Positions 1 through 7,185 of a stretch of DNA of 14,002 bases are shown here, piece by piece. The stretch lies in assembly GCA_016870425.1 (NCBI GenBank), contig VGBQ01000048.1, positions 1 to 14,002 of the forward strand, read 5' to 3'. Each line of letters starts with the position of its first letter. Position 1 is the stretch's first letter. Under the pieces are notes generated by a model. The model ran no database searches. It worked only from the letters and a program-made list of their open reading frames with translations, and had not been told where the DNA came from. The translations under genes were made by a program, and so were the position numbers. This DNA comes from Actinomycetota bacterium. Its GTDB lineage: Bacteria; Actinomycetota; Actinomycetes; S36-B12.

Positions 1-2256
1 TTCGTGGCACTCGCCGTCATCGTCGCGGCGGCCGTATGGTTCGGGGTCGACGGATGGTTCACGGTCGGCCTCGGCACCGTGTCGGCGTACCTCCTGGGAG
101 CCTTCGACATCGCCGTGCCCGTGCTCCTGCTGGTTATCGGGTGGCGCACACTGCGCCACCCGGAGGATCACGTCACCAACGGGCGCCTGCTCGTCGGTGG
201 CCTGGCACTGCTGCTCGCAGCTGCCGGACTGTGGCACCTCGTGCAAGGTGCCCCCACGCCCAGCGACGGATTCGACTCCCTGGCTTCTGGCACCGGCATC
301 ACCGGCTGGGTGACCACCGCGCCGATCTCTGCGGCTCTCGGGCCCGTCGTGACCGGCGTACTCCTCGCTCTGCTTGCGCTCTTCGGCATCCTCGTGCTCA
401 CGGGCACGCCGCTCATGGCTGTGCCTCAGGCACTGGGCAAGGCGCTCGGGCATGTGCTGCGCCCGGGCTCGGGAGGCCGGGGCGTCGAGGTCGAACTCGA
501 CTCCTACGCGGCCGATGACATCGATGGCTTCGTCGTCGATGAGTCCGACGAGGTCCTCGACACGGACGCCGAGGCCGAGTTCCTCGTCTCCGCCGCCGAG
601 CCCGCGGGCGCCCGTCTCGGCCTGGGGGAGGCAGCCCGGGAGATCGCCGATGCCGCACGCTTCGACACGGCGGCACCGCTCGCGACCCCGCGCGACGAGA
701 CCAGCGAGATTCCGGTGGTCACCGAGCCGCCACCCCCGCTCGCTCCGGCCCCCACAGGACCCGCGGAGCAACTGCCCCTCGATCGCTCCATCGACTATCG
801 CCTGCCGGACGCCGGCATGCTCAAGGGTGGCCCCGCACCTCGAGCGCGCACCAAGGCCAATGACGCGGTCGTCGCGTCCCTGACGCAGGTGCTGGACGAG
901 TTCAGCATCGACGCCCGCGTCACCGGCTTCACCCGGGGACCGACGGTCACCCGATACGAGATCGAACTCGGACCCAGCGTCAAGGTCGAGCGAGTGACCG
1001 CCCTCAGCCGCAACATCTCCTACGCGGTCGCGAGCCCCGAAGTGCGCATCCTCAGCCCCATCCCCGGCAAGAGCGCCATCGGCATCGAGATCCCCAACGC
1101 CGACCGTGAGCTGGTGAGCCTGGGCGACGTGCTGCGGTCGGACGCCGCGGTCGACGAGCACCATCCCATGACCGTGGCCCTCGGCAAGGATGTCGAGGGC
1201 GGCTACGTGGTGGCGAACCTCGCCAAGATGCCGCACCTCCTGGTCGCCGGTGCCACGGGGGCGGGCAAGTCCAGCTGCATCAATACGCTGATCACCTCGA
1301 TCCTCATGCGGGCAACCCCTGATGACGTGCGCATGATCCTCGTCGACCCCAAGCGCGTGGAGCTCACCGCCTACGAAGGCATCCCGCACCTCATCACGCC
1401 CATCATCACGAACCCCAAGAAGGCTGCGGACGCCCTGCAGTGGGTCGTCAAGGAGATGGACCACCGCTACGACGACCTCGCGCACTTCGGGTTCCGTCAC
1501 ATCGACGACTTCAACAAGGCCGTGCGCACGGGCAAGTTGACACCGCCGCTGGGAAGTGAGCGTGTCCTCAGGCCGTATCCCTACCTCCTTGTCATCGTCG
1601 ACGAGCTCGCCGACCTGATGATGGTCGCACCGCGCGACGTGGAGGATTCGGTCGTACGCATCACCCAGCTCGCGCGTGCAGCGGGGATCCATCTCGTCCT
1701 TGCCACCCAGCGCCCCAGTGTCGACGTCGTCACGGGCCTCATCAAGGCCAACGTGCCGAGCCGACTTGCCTTTGCGACGTCCTCGCTGGCGGATAGCCGC
1801 GTGATCCTTGACCAGCCCGGAGCGGAGAAGCTTGTCGGTCAGGGCGACGGACTCTTCCTGCCGATGGGAGCGAGCAAGTCCCAGCGCATCCAGGGCGCCT
1901 TCGTCTCAGAGACTGAGATCCGCGCCGTCGTCCGCTTCGTGCGCGAGCAAATGGACCCGGACTACCGCGAGGACGTCACGAGTCCCACCGCGGCGAGTAG
2001 GCAGATTGACGAGGAGATCGGCGACGACCTCGATCTGCTGTGTCAGGCCGCCGAGTTGGTCGTCACGACGCAATTCGGCTCCACGTCGATGCTTCAGCGC
2101 AAGTTGCGCGTCGGCTTCGCCAAGGCCGGTCGCCTGATGGACCTGCTCGAGTCTCGCGGCGTCGTCGGGCCGAGCGAGGGCTCCAAGGCCCGGGAGGTCC
2201 TCCTCAAGGCCGACGACCTGCCGGGCTTCCTCGTGGACGTGCGCGGCGGTTCCTGA
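1..2256 (+). CDS. ftsK: DNA translocase FtsK/SpoIIIE (5'-truncated by window)
   Basis: FtsK is a membrane-anchored, ATP-driven hexameric dsDNA pump that clears the chromosome terminus from the division septum. The frame is open at base 1. Residues here count from the GTG at base 4, which is probably internal because the first membrane helix is already under way there. Hydrophobic segments lie near residues 1-15, 28-46, 62-80 and 113-133, followed by an acidic, Pro-rich linker (about 160-265). The motor domain has Walker A GATGAGKS (416-423) and Walker B VIVDELAD (about 530-537). The C-terminal winged-helix gamma domain (about 670-737), which in this family reads KOPS-type sequences and contacts XerD, is present with QFGSTSMLQRKLRVGFAKAG. 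The end is natural (TGA). The next gene is 116 bases downstream with its own promoter-like box. FtsK identity is very secure; only the N-terminus is missing. Confidence 0.97.
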   Translation, partial: FVALAVIVAAAVWFGVDGWFTVGLGTVSAYLLGAFDIAVPVLLLVIGWRTLRHPEDHVTNGRLLVGGLALLLAAAGLWHLVQGAPTPSDGFDSLASGTGITGWVTTAPISAALGPVVTGVLLALLALFGILVLTGTPLMAVPQALGKALGHVLRPGSGGRGVEVELDSYAADDIDGFVVDESDEVLDTDAEAEFLVSAAEPAGARLGLGEAAREIADAARFDTAAPLATPRDETSEIPVVTEPPPPLAPAPTGPAEQLPLDRSIDYRLPDAGMLKGGPAPRARTKANDAVVASLTQVLDEFSIDARVTGFTRGPTVTRYEIELGPSVKVERVTALSRNISYAVASPEVRILSPIPGKSAIGIEIPNADRELVSLGDVLRSDAAVDEHHPMTVALGKDVEGGYVVANLAKMPHLLVAGATGAGKSSCINTLITSILMRATPDDVRMILVDPKRVELTAYEGIPHLITPIITNPKKAADALQWVVKEMDHRYDDLAHFGFRHIDDFNKAVRTGKLTPPLGSERVLRPYPYLLVIVDELADLMMVAPRDVEDSVVRITQLARAAGIHLVLATQRPSVDVVTGLIKANVPSRLAFATSSLADSRVILDQPGAEKLVGQGDGLFLPMGASKSQRIQGAFVSETEIRAVVRFVREQMDPDYREDVTSPTAASRQIDEEIGDDLDLLCQAAELVVTTQFGSTSMLQRKLRVGFAKAGRLMDLLESRGVVGPSEGSKAREVLLKADDLPGFLVDVRGGS

Positions 2257-2298
2257 CCGTCCTGCCTCGGCACGGCCCCAGGTCCACTCGGCAGCGAA

Positions 2299-2316
2299 GT
2301 CCCGCATTGCCGGGAC
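2299..2316 (+). terminator. Possible weak hairpin after ftsK
   Basis: GTCCCG-cattgc-CGGGAC gives a perfect 6-bp stem with a 6-base loop, 43 bases after the ftsK stop. No T-run follows, so it is at best a weak intrinsic terminator or an RNA 3'-end stabiliser. The placement between ftsK and a gene with its own promoter-like box is suitable, but a chance palindrome cannot be excluded. Confidence 0.3.
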
Positions 2317-2360
2317 AACTCCCTGCGCTCTTCCGGACGGTGCCTGGGCCGACGCGCCTT

Positions 2361-2366
2361 TAGCCT
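2361..2366 (+). promoter_or_regulatory. -10 box, probable leaderless start of RodZ-like gene
   Basis: TAGCCT matches the actinobacterial TAnnnT -10 box and is exactly six bases from the ATG at 2373. This places the transcription start at or next to the A of the start codon. No Shine-Dalgarno sequence and no convincing -35 box are seen. The same geometry recurs at three other genes in this window, which raises confidence. Confidence 0.6.
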
Positions 2367-2372
2367 GGCTCT

Positions 2373-2642
2373 ATGTCGGACGCGACGGTGGTCACGCCCG
2401 GGGCGCTCATCAGTGACGCCCTGGCCCGTCGTGGGATCACCCTGGACGACCTCGCGCAGTCCACGCGATTGCGACGTGGCCTGCTCGAGCAGATGGAGTC
2501 GGACGACTTTGCCGATACCGGCGGTGACATGTACGCGCGCGGGCACCTGCGCGTGATCGCCGGGGTCCTCGACATCGACTCGGATGCGCTGCTCGCTGCC
2601 TACGACGAGGCGCCCGCAGTCCGGCGCCCGCCCGCGCCCTGA
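2373..2642 (+). CDS. Short RodZ-like helix-turn-helix protein (HTH domain only)
   Basis: This is an 89-residue protein, essentially a single Cro/RodZ-type helix-turn-helix (about residues 10-70). It has the hallmark pattern of actinobacterial RodZ homologues: a start such as LARRGITLDDLAQSTRLR, then the ESDDFADTGGDMYARGHLR region. RodZ proteins normally continue into a membrane helix and a periplasmic domain (commonly 200-300 residues) and link the cytoskeleton and cell-shape machinery to the wall. Here the protein stops after a short Pro/Ala-rich tail (APAVRRPPAP), with no membrane segment. Only 30 bases separate the stop from rimO, so no continuation in another frame fits. Its position between ftsK and rimO is the usual one for this family. 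It may act as a soluble DNA- or protein-binding HTH. The function is inferred; the homology is confident. Confidence 0.85.
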   Translation: MSDATVVTPGALISDALARRGITLDDLAQSTRLRRGLLEQMESDDFADTGGDMYARGHLRVIAGVLDIDSDALLAAYDEAPAVRRPPAP

Positions 2643-2660
2643 GGCTGCCCGACGGGTCTC

Positions 2661-2666
2661 TACCCT
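2661..2666 (+). promoter_or_regulatory. -10 box, probable leaderless start of rimO
   Basis: TACCCT lies six bases before the rimO ATG (2673), matching TAnnnT-N6-start. The intervening GAGGGG resembles a purine-rich SD but directly abuts the ATG, too close for normal SD use. A leaderless transcript starting at the ATG is the better reading. It would drive rimO-pgsA-cinA. Confidence 0.55.
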
Positions 2667-2672
2667 GAGGGG

Positions 2673-4004
2673 ATGACACCCCGTGTCGGCGTACTGCGCC
2701 TGGGCTGTGCCCGCAACGATGTCGACGCCGACGAGATCGAGGCGCGCCTGGTTGATGGCGGCATGTCGGTCACGGGCGAGGGGGACGACGTGGACGTCCT
2801 GCTGGTCAATACCTGCGGCTTCGTGGCATCGGCCAAGAAGGATTCGATCGATGCGATCCTCGCGGCCGCGGACACGGGGGCACGCGTCGTCGTCACCGGC
2901 TGCCTCGCCGAGAGGTATGGGCGCGAACTCGCCGACTCACTGCCCGAGGCCGCGGCGGTTCTCAGCTTCGACGACTATGCCGACATCGCCGATCGGGTGC
3001 GGCGGGTTGCAGCCGGAGAGGTGCTGGAGGCGCATGTGCCCTCGGACCGGAGGCGGCTCCTGCCCCTGGCTCCCGTCGATCGCGCAGGATCTGCGTCTGC
3101 CCCCGGCCACGCGGGCCTGCGCCGCGCCGTGAGCGGCCCGGTGATGGCGGTCAAGCTCGCGTCGGGGTGTGATCGTCGCTGCACCTTCTGCGCCATCCCG
3201 TCCTTCCGGGGATCCTTCGTCAGCCGACGACCCGAGCAGGTGATGGGCGAGGTCGTGGACCTTGCCGAGGAGGGCGTGCGCGAAATCGTGCTCGTCAGCG
3301 AGAACTCCACGTCCTACGGCAAGGACCTCGGTGATATCTGCATGCTCGAGGGCTTGCTTCCTGCCCTGGCCCGCGTGCCCGGCATCCTGCGCCTGCGCGT
3401 GAACTACCTCCAGCCCGCCGAGATGCGGCCCGGACTGGTGGATGTCATCGCGAGCACCCCCGGCGTCGCGCCGTACTTCGACCTGTCCTTCCAGCACGCG
3501 AGTGCGCGGGTGCTCCGCCGCATGCGGCGTTTCGGTGGCACCGGCGACTTCCTCGCCCTGCTGGAGGCAATTCGCGCGCGCGACCCTCGGGCCGGCATAC
3601 GCACGAATGTCATCGTCGGCTTCCCCGGCGAGACGGACGACGATGTCGACCAGCTCGCGTCCTTCCTCGAGGCTGCACGGCTCGACGCGGTGGGTGTCTT
3701 CGCCTACTCCGACGAGGAGGGCACCGAAGCAGCCGGCATGGAGGGCCATCTCCCCGAGGAGGAGATCGCCCGCAGGACAGCCCGCATCTCCGCGCTCGTC
3801 GACGAACTCATGCTCGAACGCGCCCAGGAGCGCGTGGGTGAGGAGGTCGAGTTGCTCGTGGAGCAGCCCGGGCTCGCGCGCGCCGCCCACCAGGGACCTG
3901 ACGATGCCGCCACGATCATCGATCCGTCCTACCCCGTGGGCGAGGTCGTGCGCGCTGTCGTCACCGGCCTTGACGGCATCGACCTCGTGGCGGCCCCCCG
4001 ATGA
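2673..4004 (+). CDS. rimO: Ribosomal protein S12 methylthiotransferase RimO
   Basis: RimO is a radical-SAM enzyme with two iron-sulfur clusters that adds a methylthio group to a conserved aspartate of ribosomal protein S12. The 443-residue protein has the full architecture. The N-terminal MTTase domain has three cluster cysteines at C12 (LGCARN), C48 (NTCGF) and C77 (TGCLAERYG). The radical-SAM CxxxCxxC is C166, C170 and C173 (CDRRCTFCAIPSFRGSFVSR). The region VGVFAYSDEEGT is typical of RimO. A C-terminal TRAM-like domain runs from about residue 385. Length and motifs are normal, and LGCARN-type signatures separate it from MiaB. The start is set by the conserved MTPRVGVLRLGCARN beginning and the -10 box six bases upstream. 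Its stop overlaps the pgsA start as ATGA, implying translational coupling. Confidence 0.95.
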   Translation: MTPRVGVLRLGCARNDVDADEIEARLVDGGMSVTGEGDDVDVLLVNTCGFVASAKKDSIDAILAAADTGARVVVTGCLAERYGRELADSLPEAAAVLSFDDYADIADRVRRVAAGEVLEAHVPSDRRRLLPLAPVDRAGSASAPGHAGLRRAVSGPVMAVKLASGCDRRCTFCAIPSFRGSFVSRRPEQVMGEVVDLAEEGVREIVLVSENSTSYGKDLGDICMLEGLLPALARVPGILRLRVNYLQPAEMRPGLVDVIASTPGVAPYFDLSFQHASARVLRRMRRFGGTGDFLALLEAIRARDPRAGIRTNVIVGFPGETDDDVDQLASFLEAARLDAVGVFAYSDEEGTEAAGMEGHLPEEEIARRTARISALVDELMLERAQERVGEEVELLVEQPGLARAAHQGPDDAATIIDPSYPVGEVVRAVVTGLDGIDLVAAPR

Positions 4005-4618
4005 GGGCCGAGGGTCCGGGGGAGCCCCTCGCGGGAATTCCGGATCACGCGGGCGATCCTGTCGGCACCTCGCGCTGGGCCACTGTGCCCAACCTCCTCA
4101 CGCTCGTCCGGCTGCTTCTCGTGCCGGTGCTGGCTGTGCTTCTCCTCGCCGATGGGGGGCTCGACCCCGCGCTGCGCTGGGCCGCGATGGTCGTCTTCGT
4201 CGTCGCCGCCCTGACCGACCTGGCCGACGGCGAGATTGCTCGGCGCAGCGGCACGGTGACCACCCTGGGCAAGATTGCCGATCCCGTCGCCGACAAGGCG
4301 CTCACCGGTGTCGCCCTGATCGGCCTGTCGCTGCTCGGTGACCTGCCGTGGTGGGTCACGATCGTGATCCTGGCGCGCGAGGTCGCGGTCACGGTCCTGC
4401 GCTTCGTCGTCATCCGGCATGGAGTGATCCCGGCATCGCGAGGTGGCAAGGCCAAGACGGTCGCCCAGGTCATCGCCATCGCGCTCTATCTCGCTCCGCT
4501 GGGCAGCTGGGCTGATCCGTTGCGGTTCATCACCATGGGCATCGCACTCGTGCTCACCATCGTCACCGGCATCGACTACGCCGTGCGCGCGTGGCGCTTG
4601 ACGCGGGCCGCGCCATGA
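4001..4618 (+). CDS. pgsA: CDP-diacylglycerol-glycerol-3-phosphate 3-phosphatidyltransferase
   Basis: This integral membrane enzyme is expected to make phosphatidylglycerolphosphate from CDP-diacylglycerol and glycerol-3-phosphate, the committed step to phosphatidylglycerol and cardiolipin. The complete CDP-alcohol phosphatidyltransferase motif DxxDGxxAR-x8-GxxxDxxxD is visible: D73, D76-G77, A80-R81, G90, D94, D98, in DLADGEIARRSG...LGKIADPVADK. Several hydrophobic segments follow. The 205-residue length fits, with a roughly 25-residue hydrophilic N-terminal extension before VPNLLTLVRL. The start codon overlaps the rimO stop (ATGA) and lacks an SD, so translation is probably coupled. Position between rimO and cinA/clgR is the conserved actinobacterial one. 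Exact acceptor specificity cannot be proven from the motif alone, because related enzymes make phosphatidylinositol phosphate. Confidence 0.92.
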   Translation: MRAEGPGEPLAGIPDHAGDPVGTSRWATVPNLLTLVRLLLVPVLAVLLLADGGLDPALRWAAMVVFVVAALTDLADGEIARRSGTVTTLGKIADPVADKALTGVALIGLSLLGDLPWWVTIVILAREVAVTVLRFVVIRHGVIPASRGGKAKTVAQVIAIALYLAPLGSWADPLRFITMGIALVLTIVTGIDYAVRAWRLTRAAP

Positions 4619-5115
4619 GCGCGGTGGATGCGGCGTCGCTCATCGCCCGGCTCGTCGAACGGGGCGACACCGTGGCCACGGCGGAGAGCCTGACCGGCGG
4701 CCTGGTGTGCGCGGCGCTCACCGCCGTGCCGGGTGCCTCGGCCGTGGTGCGCGGCGGGATCATTTCGTACGCCGTGTCGGTCAAGGCCGATGTCCTCGGT
4801 GTGGATGCGGGACTCCTCGCGCGCCGGGGCGCCGTCGACCCTGCTGTAGCAGCGCAGATGGCCATCGAGGCCCGCCGGCTCCTCGGCAGCGACTACGCCG
4901 TGGCAACGACCGGGTCGGCCGGGCCGGATCCCGCCCCCGGGGGCTCCCACAGCGGGCCTGTCGCCCCGGGGAGAGGCTTCGTGGCCGTTGCCGGCCCCGA
5001 GGGCGAGGTCGTGTCCGGCTTCGCCTGTGAGGGTGAGGATCGGGACGGCGTACGTCGGCACGCAGTCCAGGCGGCGCTAAACCTGCTCGGGCGCGTCCTT
5101 GCCGGGACCGACTGA
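4615..5115 (+). CDS. cinA: CinA C-terminal domain protein, nicotinamide-nucleotide amidohydrolase (PncC-type)
   Basis: This is a stand-alone CinA C-terminal domain of 166 residues. Members of the family deamidate NMN to nicotinic acid mononucleotide, recycling pyridine nucleotides. Visible signatures are TVATAESLTGGLVCAALTAV near the N-terminus (with the conserved Ser of ESxTGG), then GGIISYAVSVKADVLGV and VATTGSAGPDP. The N-terminal molybdopterin-like domain of long CinA proteins is absent, as is usual next to actinobacterial pgsA. I chose the ATG at 4615 because it overlaps the pgsA stop as ATGA. An upstream in-frame ATG at 4591 would lie deep inside pgsA and add only eight non-conserved residues. 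No SD is seen, so coupling to pgsA is likely. The gly/pro-rich stretch after GSAGP is a little longer than in the classic GxAGPGG loop. Confidence 0.88.
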   Translation: MSAVDAASLIARLVERGDTVATAESLTGGLVCAALTAVPGASAVVRGGIISYAVSVKADVLGVDAGLLARRGAVDPAVAAQMAIEARRLLGSDYAVATTGSAGPDPAPGGSHSGPVAPGRGFVAVAGPEGEVVSGFACEGEDRDGVRRHAVQAALNLLGRVLAGTD

Positions 5116-5142
5116 TGACGGGCGATCCTCGGGCTGGCGAGG

Positions 5143-5148
5143 TAGCGT
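5143..5148 (+). promoter_or_regulatory. -10 box, probable leaderless start of clgR
   Basis: TAGCGT lies exactly six bases before the GTG at 5155, with no SD sequence between. This matches the TAnnnT-N6-start pattern at rodZ-like, rimO and rrf2. I looked for a ClgR-type operator (CGCT-N3-AGCG core) in the 39-base gap and found none. Confidence 0.55.
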
Positions 5149-5154
5149 GGTCCC

Positions 5155-5415
5155 GTGATCGTCCTCCGCGAAGTCATTGGCACTGAGATCCGTCGCATCC
5201 GGCTGCTCCAGGGGCGCACCCTGCGCGATGTCTCCGCCGCCGCGTCCGTCTCGCTCGGCTACCTCTCCGAGGTAGAGCGCGGAGAGAAGGAAGCCTCGTC
5301 GGAGATGCTGCTCGCCATCTGCGGCGCACTCGGCCTGCCACTGTCGGCGCTGCTGGCGGCCGCGGCCGAGGATGTCGCCTCCCTCGAGGGCGCCCCGATC
5401 GTCCGCGCCGCCTAG
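5155..5415 (+). CDS. clgR: ClgR-type XRE transcriptional regulator
   Basis: This is an 86-residue Cro/C1-type helix-turn-helix protein. The block RLLQGRTLRDVSAAASVSLG followed by YLSEVERGEKEASSEMLLAI is the hallmark of ClgR/PopR-type actinobacterial regulators. Family members activate clp protease genes and other stress genes and are themselves Clp substrates. The location just downstream of pgsA-cinA supports this, as mycobacterial clgR is also next to pgsA. It is shorter than typical ClgR (about 110 residues). It ends in VRAA, and a C-terminal Ala-Ala resembles a ClpP-type degron. The GTG start is fixed by conserved REVIG and the -10 box at N6. The stop TAG overlaps the nei stop on the other strand in one CTAG palindrome. 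The family call is confident; the target regulon is inferred. Confidence 0.85.
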   Translation: MIVLREVIGTEIRRIRLLQGRTLRDVSAAASVSLGYLSEVERGEKEASSEMLLAICGALGLPLSALLAAAAEDVASLEGAPIVRAA

Positions 5416-5428
5416 ACCCCGCCTAGGC
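5410..5428. terminator. Possible bidirectional hairpin at convergent clgR/nei ends
   Basis: GCCTAG-accccgc-CTAGGC forms a perfect 6-bp stem with a 7-base loop across the two convergent stop codons. No T-run follows on either strand, so intrinsic termination would be inefficient. It could instead define or stabilise the two 3' ends. It may also be chance in GC-rich DNA. Confidence 0.25.
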
Positions 5429-6239
5429 CGGGTGGCTCTGCGGTGATTGCCGGGAGAGGCGCCGCCGGCTGGCAGTGCGGACACCAGTAGGCATCGCGCT
5501 CGTGTCTCCCGCTGCGCTGCTTGCCGTACTTCACGCCCGTGCCGCAGCGCAAGCAGGGCCGGCCCGCCCGTCCGTAGACATAGTGCTGCGCGCGAAGGTC
5601 ACCGGTGGAAGCCTGGGCACCCCGGGCGCGATTGGCGCCCATGAGGTCGCGCCCGGTCGTCACCAGCGCCGTGAGGTCCCGGATGGAGCCCACGGTGGCC
5701 TGGGGCGGGATACCGCGTAGGAAGAGCGTCTCGCTCACGTAAATGAGCCCGAAGCCCGCGACGATGGCCTGGTCGAGGAGGGCATCGCCGATCGCCCGGT
5801 GGGGCTGGGCAATCAGTCGCTCGACGATCTCCGCGATGTCCACGTCGTCGGCGAGGATGTCGGGCCCGAGTCGGCCGAGCAGTGCCTCCTGACCCCGTGC
5901 GTCGAGGATCTCGACCACGGGGAGGCGGTAGCCCACGGCTTGCCAGTCGGCGGTCTCGAGCACCGCGCGCACCTGCCATGCCGGCCCGCCCTTCCACGGG
6001 CGCCCGTGCCGGTAGAGGTGCCAGGAGCCATCCATGCGGAAGTGGGTGTGCAGCGCAAGGCCATCACCCACGCTGAAGAGCAGGTGCTTGCCGTAGGCGC
6101 GCACCGACTCGACGATGCGGCCGCTTAGGTCGACGGTGGCCAGCTGTGGCACGCGCAGGTCGGCAGCGACGAGCACGTCACCGGCGAGGCAGTCGTCGAG
6201 GCGGCGAGCGGCCAACCAGACGGTGTCACCCTCAGGCAT
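5412..6239 (-). CDS. nei: Fpg/Nei-family DNA glycosylase/AP lyase (Nei2-like)
   Basis: This base-excision-repair enzyme is expected to remove oxidised pyrimidines and cleave the abasic site. The 275-residue protein begins MPEGDTVW, exposing the catalytic Pro after Met removal and the conserved Glu. GKHLLF carries the hairpin Lys. MDGSWHLY and the H2TH region near LLDQAIVAGFGLIYVSETLF follow. A C-terminal zinc finger has CLRC and WCPHC with the Arg of RDAYWC. MPEGDTVW and the overall pattern fit actinobacterial Nei2 better than MutM. The usual H2TH signature G-I/V-G-N-I/V-Y reads GFGLIY here, so the phosphate-contacting Asn is Leu. I chose the ATG at 6239 because catalysis needs Pro2; upstream extension is excluded. 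It overlaps the TSUP gene end by 8 bases and its stop touches that of clgR. Confidence 0.9.
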   Translation of the reverse strand: MPEGDTVWLAARRLDDCLAGDVLVAADLRVPQLATVDLSGRIVESVRAYGKHLLFSVGDGLALHTHFRMDGSWHLYRHGRPWKGGPAWQVRAVLETADWQAVGYRLPVVEILDARGQEALLGRLGPDILADDVDIAEIVERLIAQPHRAIGDALLDQAIVAGFGLIYVSETLFLRGIPPQATVGSIRDLTALVTTGRDLMGANRARGAQASTGDLRAQHYVYGRAGRPCLRCGTGVKYGKQRSGRHERDAYWCPHCQPAAPLPAITAEPPGLGGV

Positions 6240-7140
6240 GCACCGATTCTGTCCCCTCGGCGGGGGCGCCACCCTGGGGCGCCTCGCGATCACGCCGGAC
6301 GAGACGAACGACGTAGGAGATGGCGAGGGCACTGATCGTCACGAGTACGGCGTACGTCGTCCACCAGGCGGCGGCGGGCGCGTCAAGGGCCATGAGGATG
6401 AGGCGGGCGTTGAGCAGCAGGATGAAGCAGCCCACGATCACGCCGAGGATGCGCGGGTTGAGGAAGCGCACGAGCCAGGCCGCAAAGGGGGCGGCAATGA
6501 CGCCGCCGATGAGAAGGGCGAGCACGATGCCCAGGTCGATGCCTGCGGTGCCGAGGCCGACGAGGAAGCCCAGGCTCGCGGCCAGGGCGACTATGAACTC
6601 CGCGGTGTTGACCGTGCCGACGACGCGCGCCGGAGTGAGCCGACCATCGGCGAGCAACGTGGGCGTCGTCACCGGCCCCCAGCCACCACCACCGGTCGCG
6701 TCGACGAATCCACCGACGAGTCCGAGCGGGATCATGAGGCGGTTGCCGGGGGTGCCGGGCTTGCGGCGCGGTGCGCGGCCCATGACGAAGCGGATGACGA
6801 TGTAGATGCCGAGGAGGAAGAGCAGGGTCCCGGTGAAGGGCAGGGCGGCCTTGGTGGAGAGGTTCGACAGCACCGTGGCACCGGCAAAGGCACCCACGGC
6901 ACCAGGCAGGCCGATGCGCCGTACGCCGGCCCAGTCGACGTTGCCGAAGCGCGCGTGCGCGGCGCCGGAAGCCGCGGCGGTGCCGAGCTTGGCGATGTGC
7001 ACGGAGGCGGACGCCAGGGCGGGGGAGAGTCCCACGGCGAGGAGCAGAGTGGTCGAGGTGACGCCGAAGCCCATGCCTAGCGCGCCGTCGATGAAGGACG
7101 CGCCAAAGCCGGCGAGGGCGATGAGGATGAGCCCGGTCAC
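6232..7140 (-). CDS. TauE/SafE (TSUP) family membrane transporter
   Basis: This 302-residue, strongly hydrophobic protein of the TSUP (former DUF81) family has members that export sulfite, sulfoacetate or other small organic anions. It shows the internal duplication of the family. The first half starts with GFGASFIDGALGMGFGVTS and the second half with GLVGGFVDATGGGGWGPVTT, each followed by further membrane helices. A short hydrophilic tail (RRDREAPQGG...) follows the last helix. The GTG at 7140 is preceded by the SD-like GGAGAG at 7143-7148. The upstream gene encodes an Rrf2 regulator, and a promoter with an overlapping dyad separates the two, so regulated expression is likely. The substrate is not visible from sequence; a sulfur compound is a guess from family and neighbour. 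The 3' end overlaps nei by 8 bases. Confidence 0.88.
   Translation of the reverse strand: MTGLILIALAGFGASFIDGALGMGFGVTSTTLLLAVGLSPALASASVHIAKLGTAAASGAAHARFGNVDWAGVRRIGLPGAVGAFAGATVLSNLSTKAALPFTGTLLFLLGIYIVIRFVMGRAPRRKPGTPGNRLMIPLGLVGGFVDATGGGGWGPVTTPTLLADGRLTPARVVGTVNTAEFIVALAASLGFLVGLGTAGIDLGIVLALLIGGVIAAPFAAWLVRFLNPRILGVIVGCFILLLNARLILMALDAPAAAWWTTYAVLVTISALAISYVVRLVRRDREAPQGGAPAEGTESVHA
6244..6257 (-). promoter_or_regulatory. CAnnnT box six bases upstream of nei
   Basis: On the minus strand CAGAAT (plus-strand bases 6246-6251) lies six bases before the nei ATG. It matches the spacing of the leaderless boxes elsewhere in the window but has C instead of T at the first position. It lies inside the 3' end of the TSUP gene. 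It could give nei a promoter of its own, or be chance, with nei instead translated from the TSUP message. Confidence 0.3.
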
Positions 7141-7142
7141 GT

Positions 7143-7148
7143 CTCTCC
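7143..7148 (-). promoter_or_regulatory. Shine-Dalgarno-like site of TSUP gene
   Basis: GGAGAG on the minus strand ends two bases before the GTG at 7140, with the GGAG core four to five bases from it. The spacing is short, but this is the clearest SD-like sequence at any start in the window. It fits a leadered transcript from the promoter at 7186-7214. Confidence 0.5.
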
Positions 7149-7185
7149 GTCCGCGGGTGTCTCAGAGGCCTGGGCCTGGATAAAG

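Noticed and set aside
4..6. GTG at base 4 as the true ftsK start
   Set aside because: The frame is open before it and the first membrane helix is already in progress, so the gene most likely begins upstream of the window.
4591..4614. Upstream ATG for cinA
   Set aside because: It lies well inside pgsA and adds eight non-conserved residues; the ATGA overlap at 4615 is the normal coupled start.
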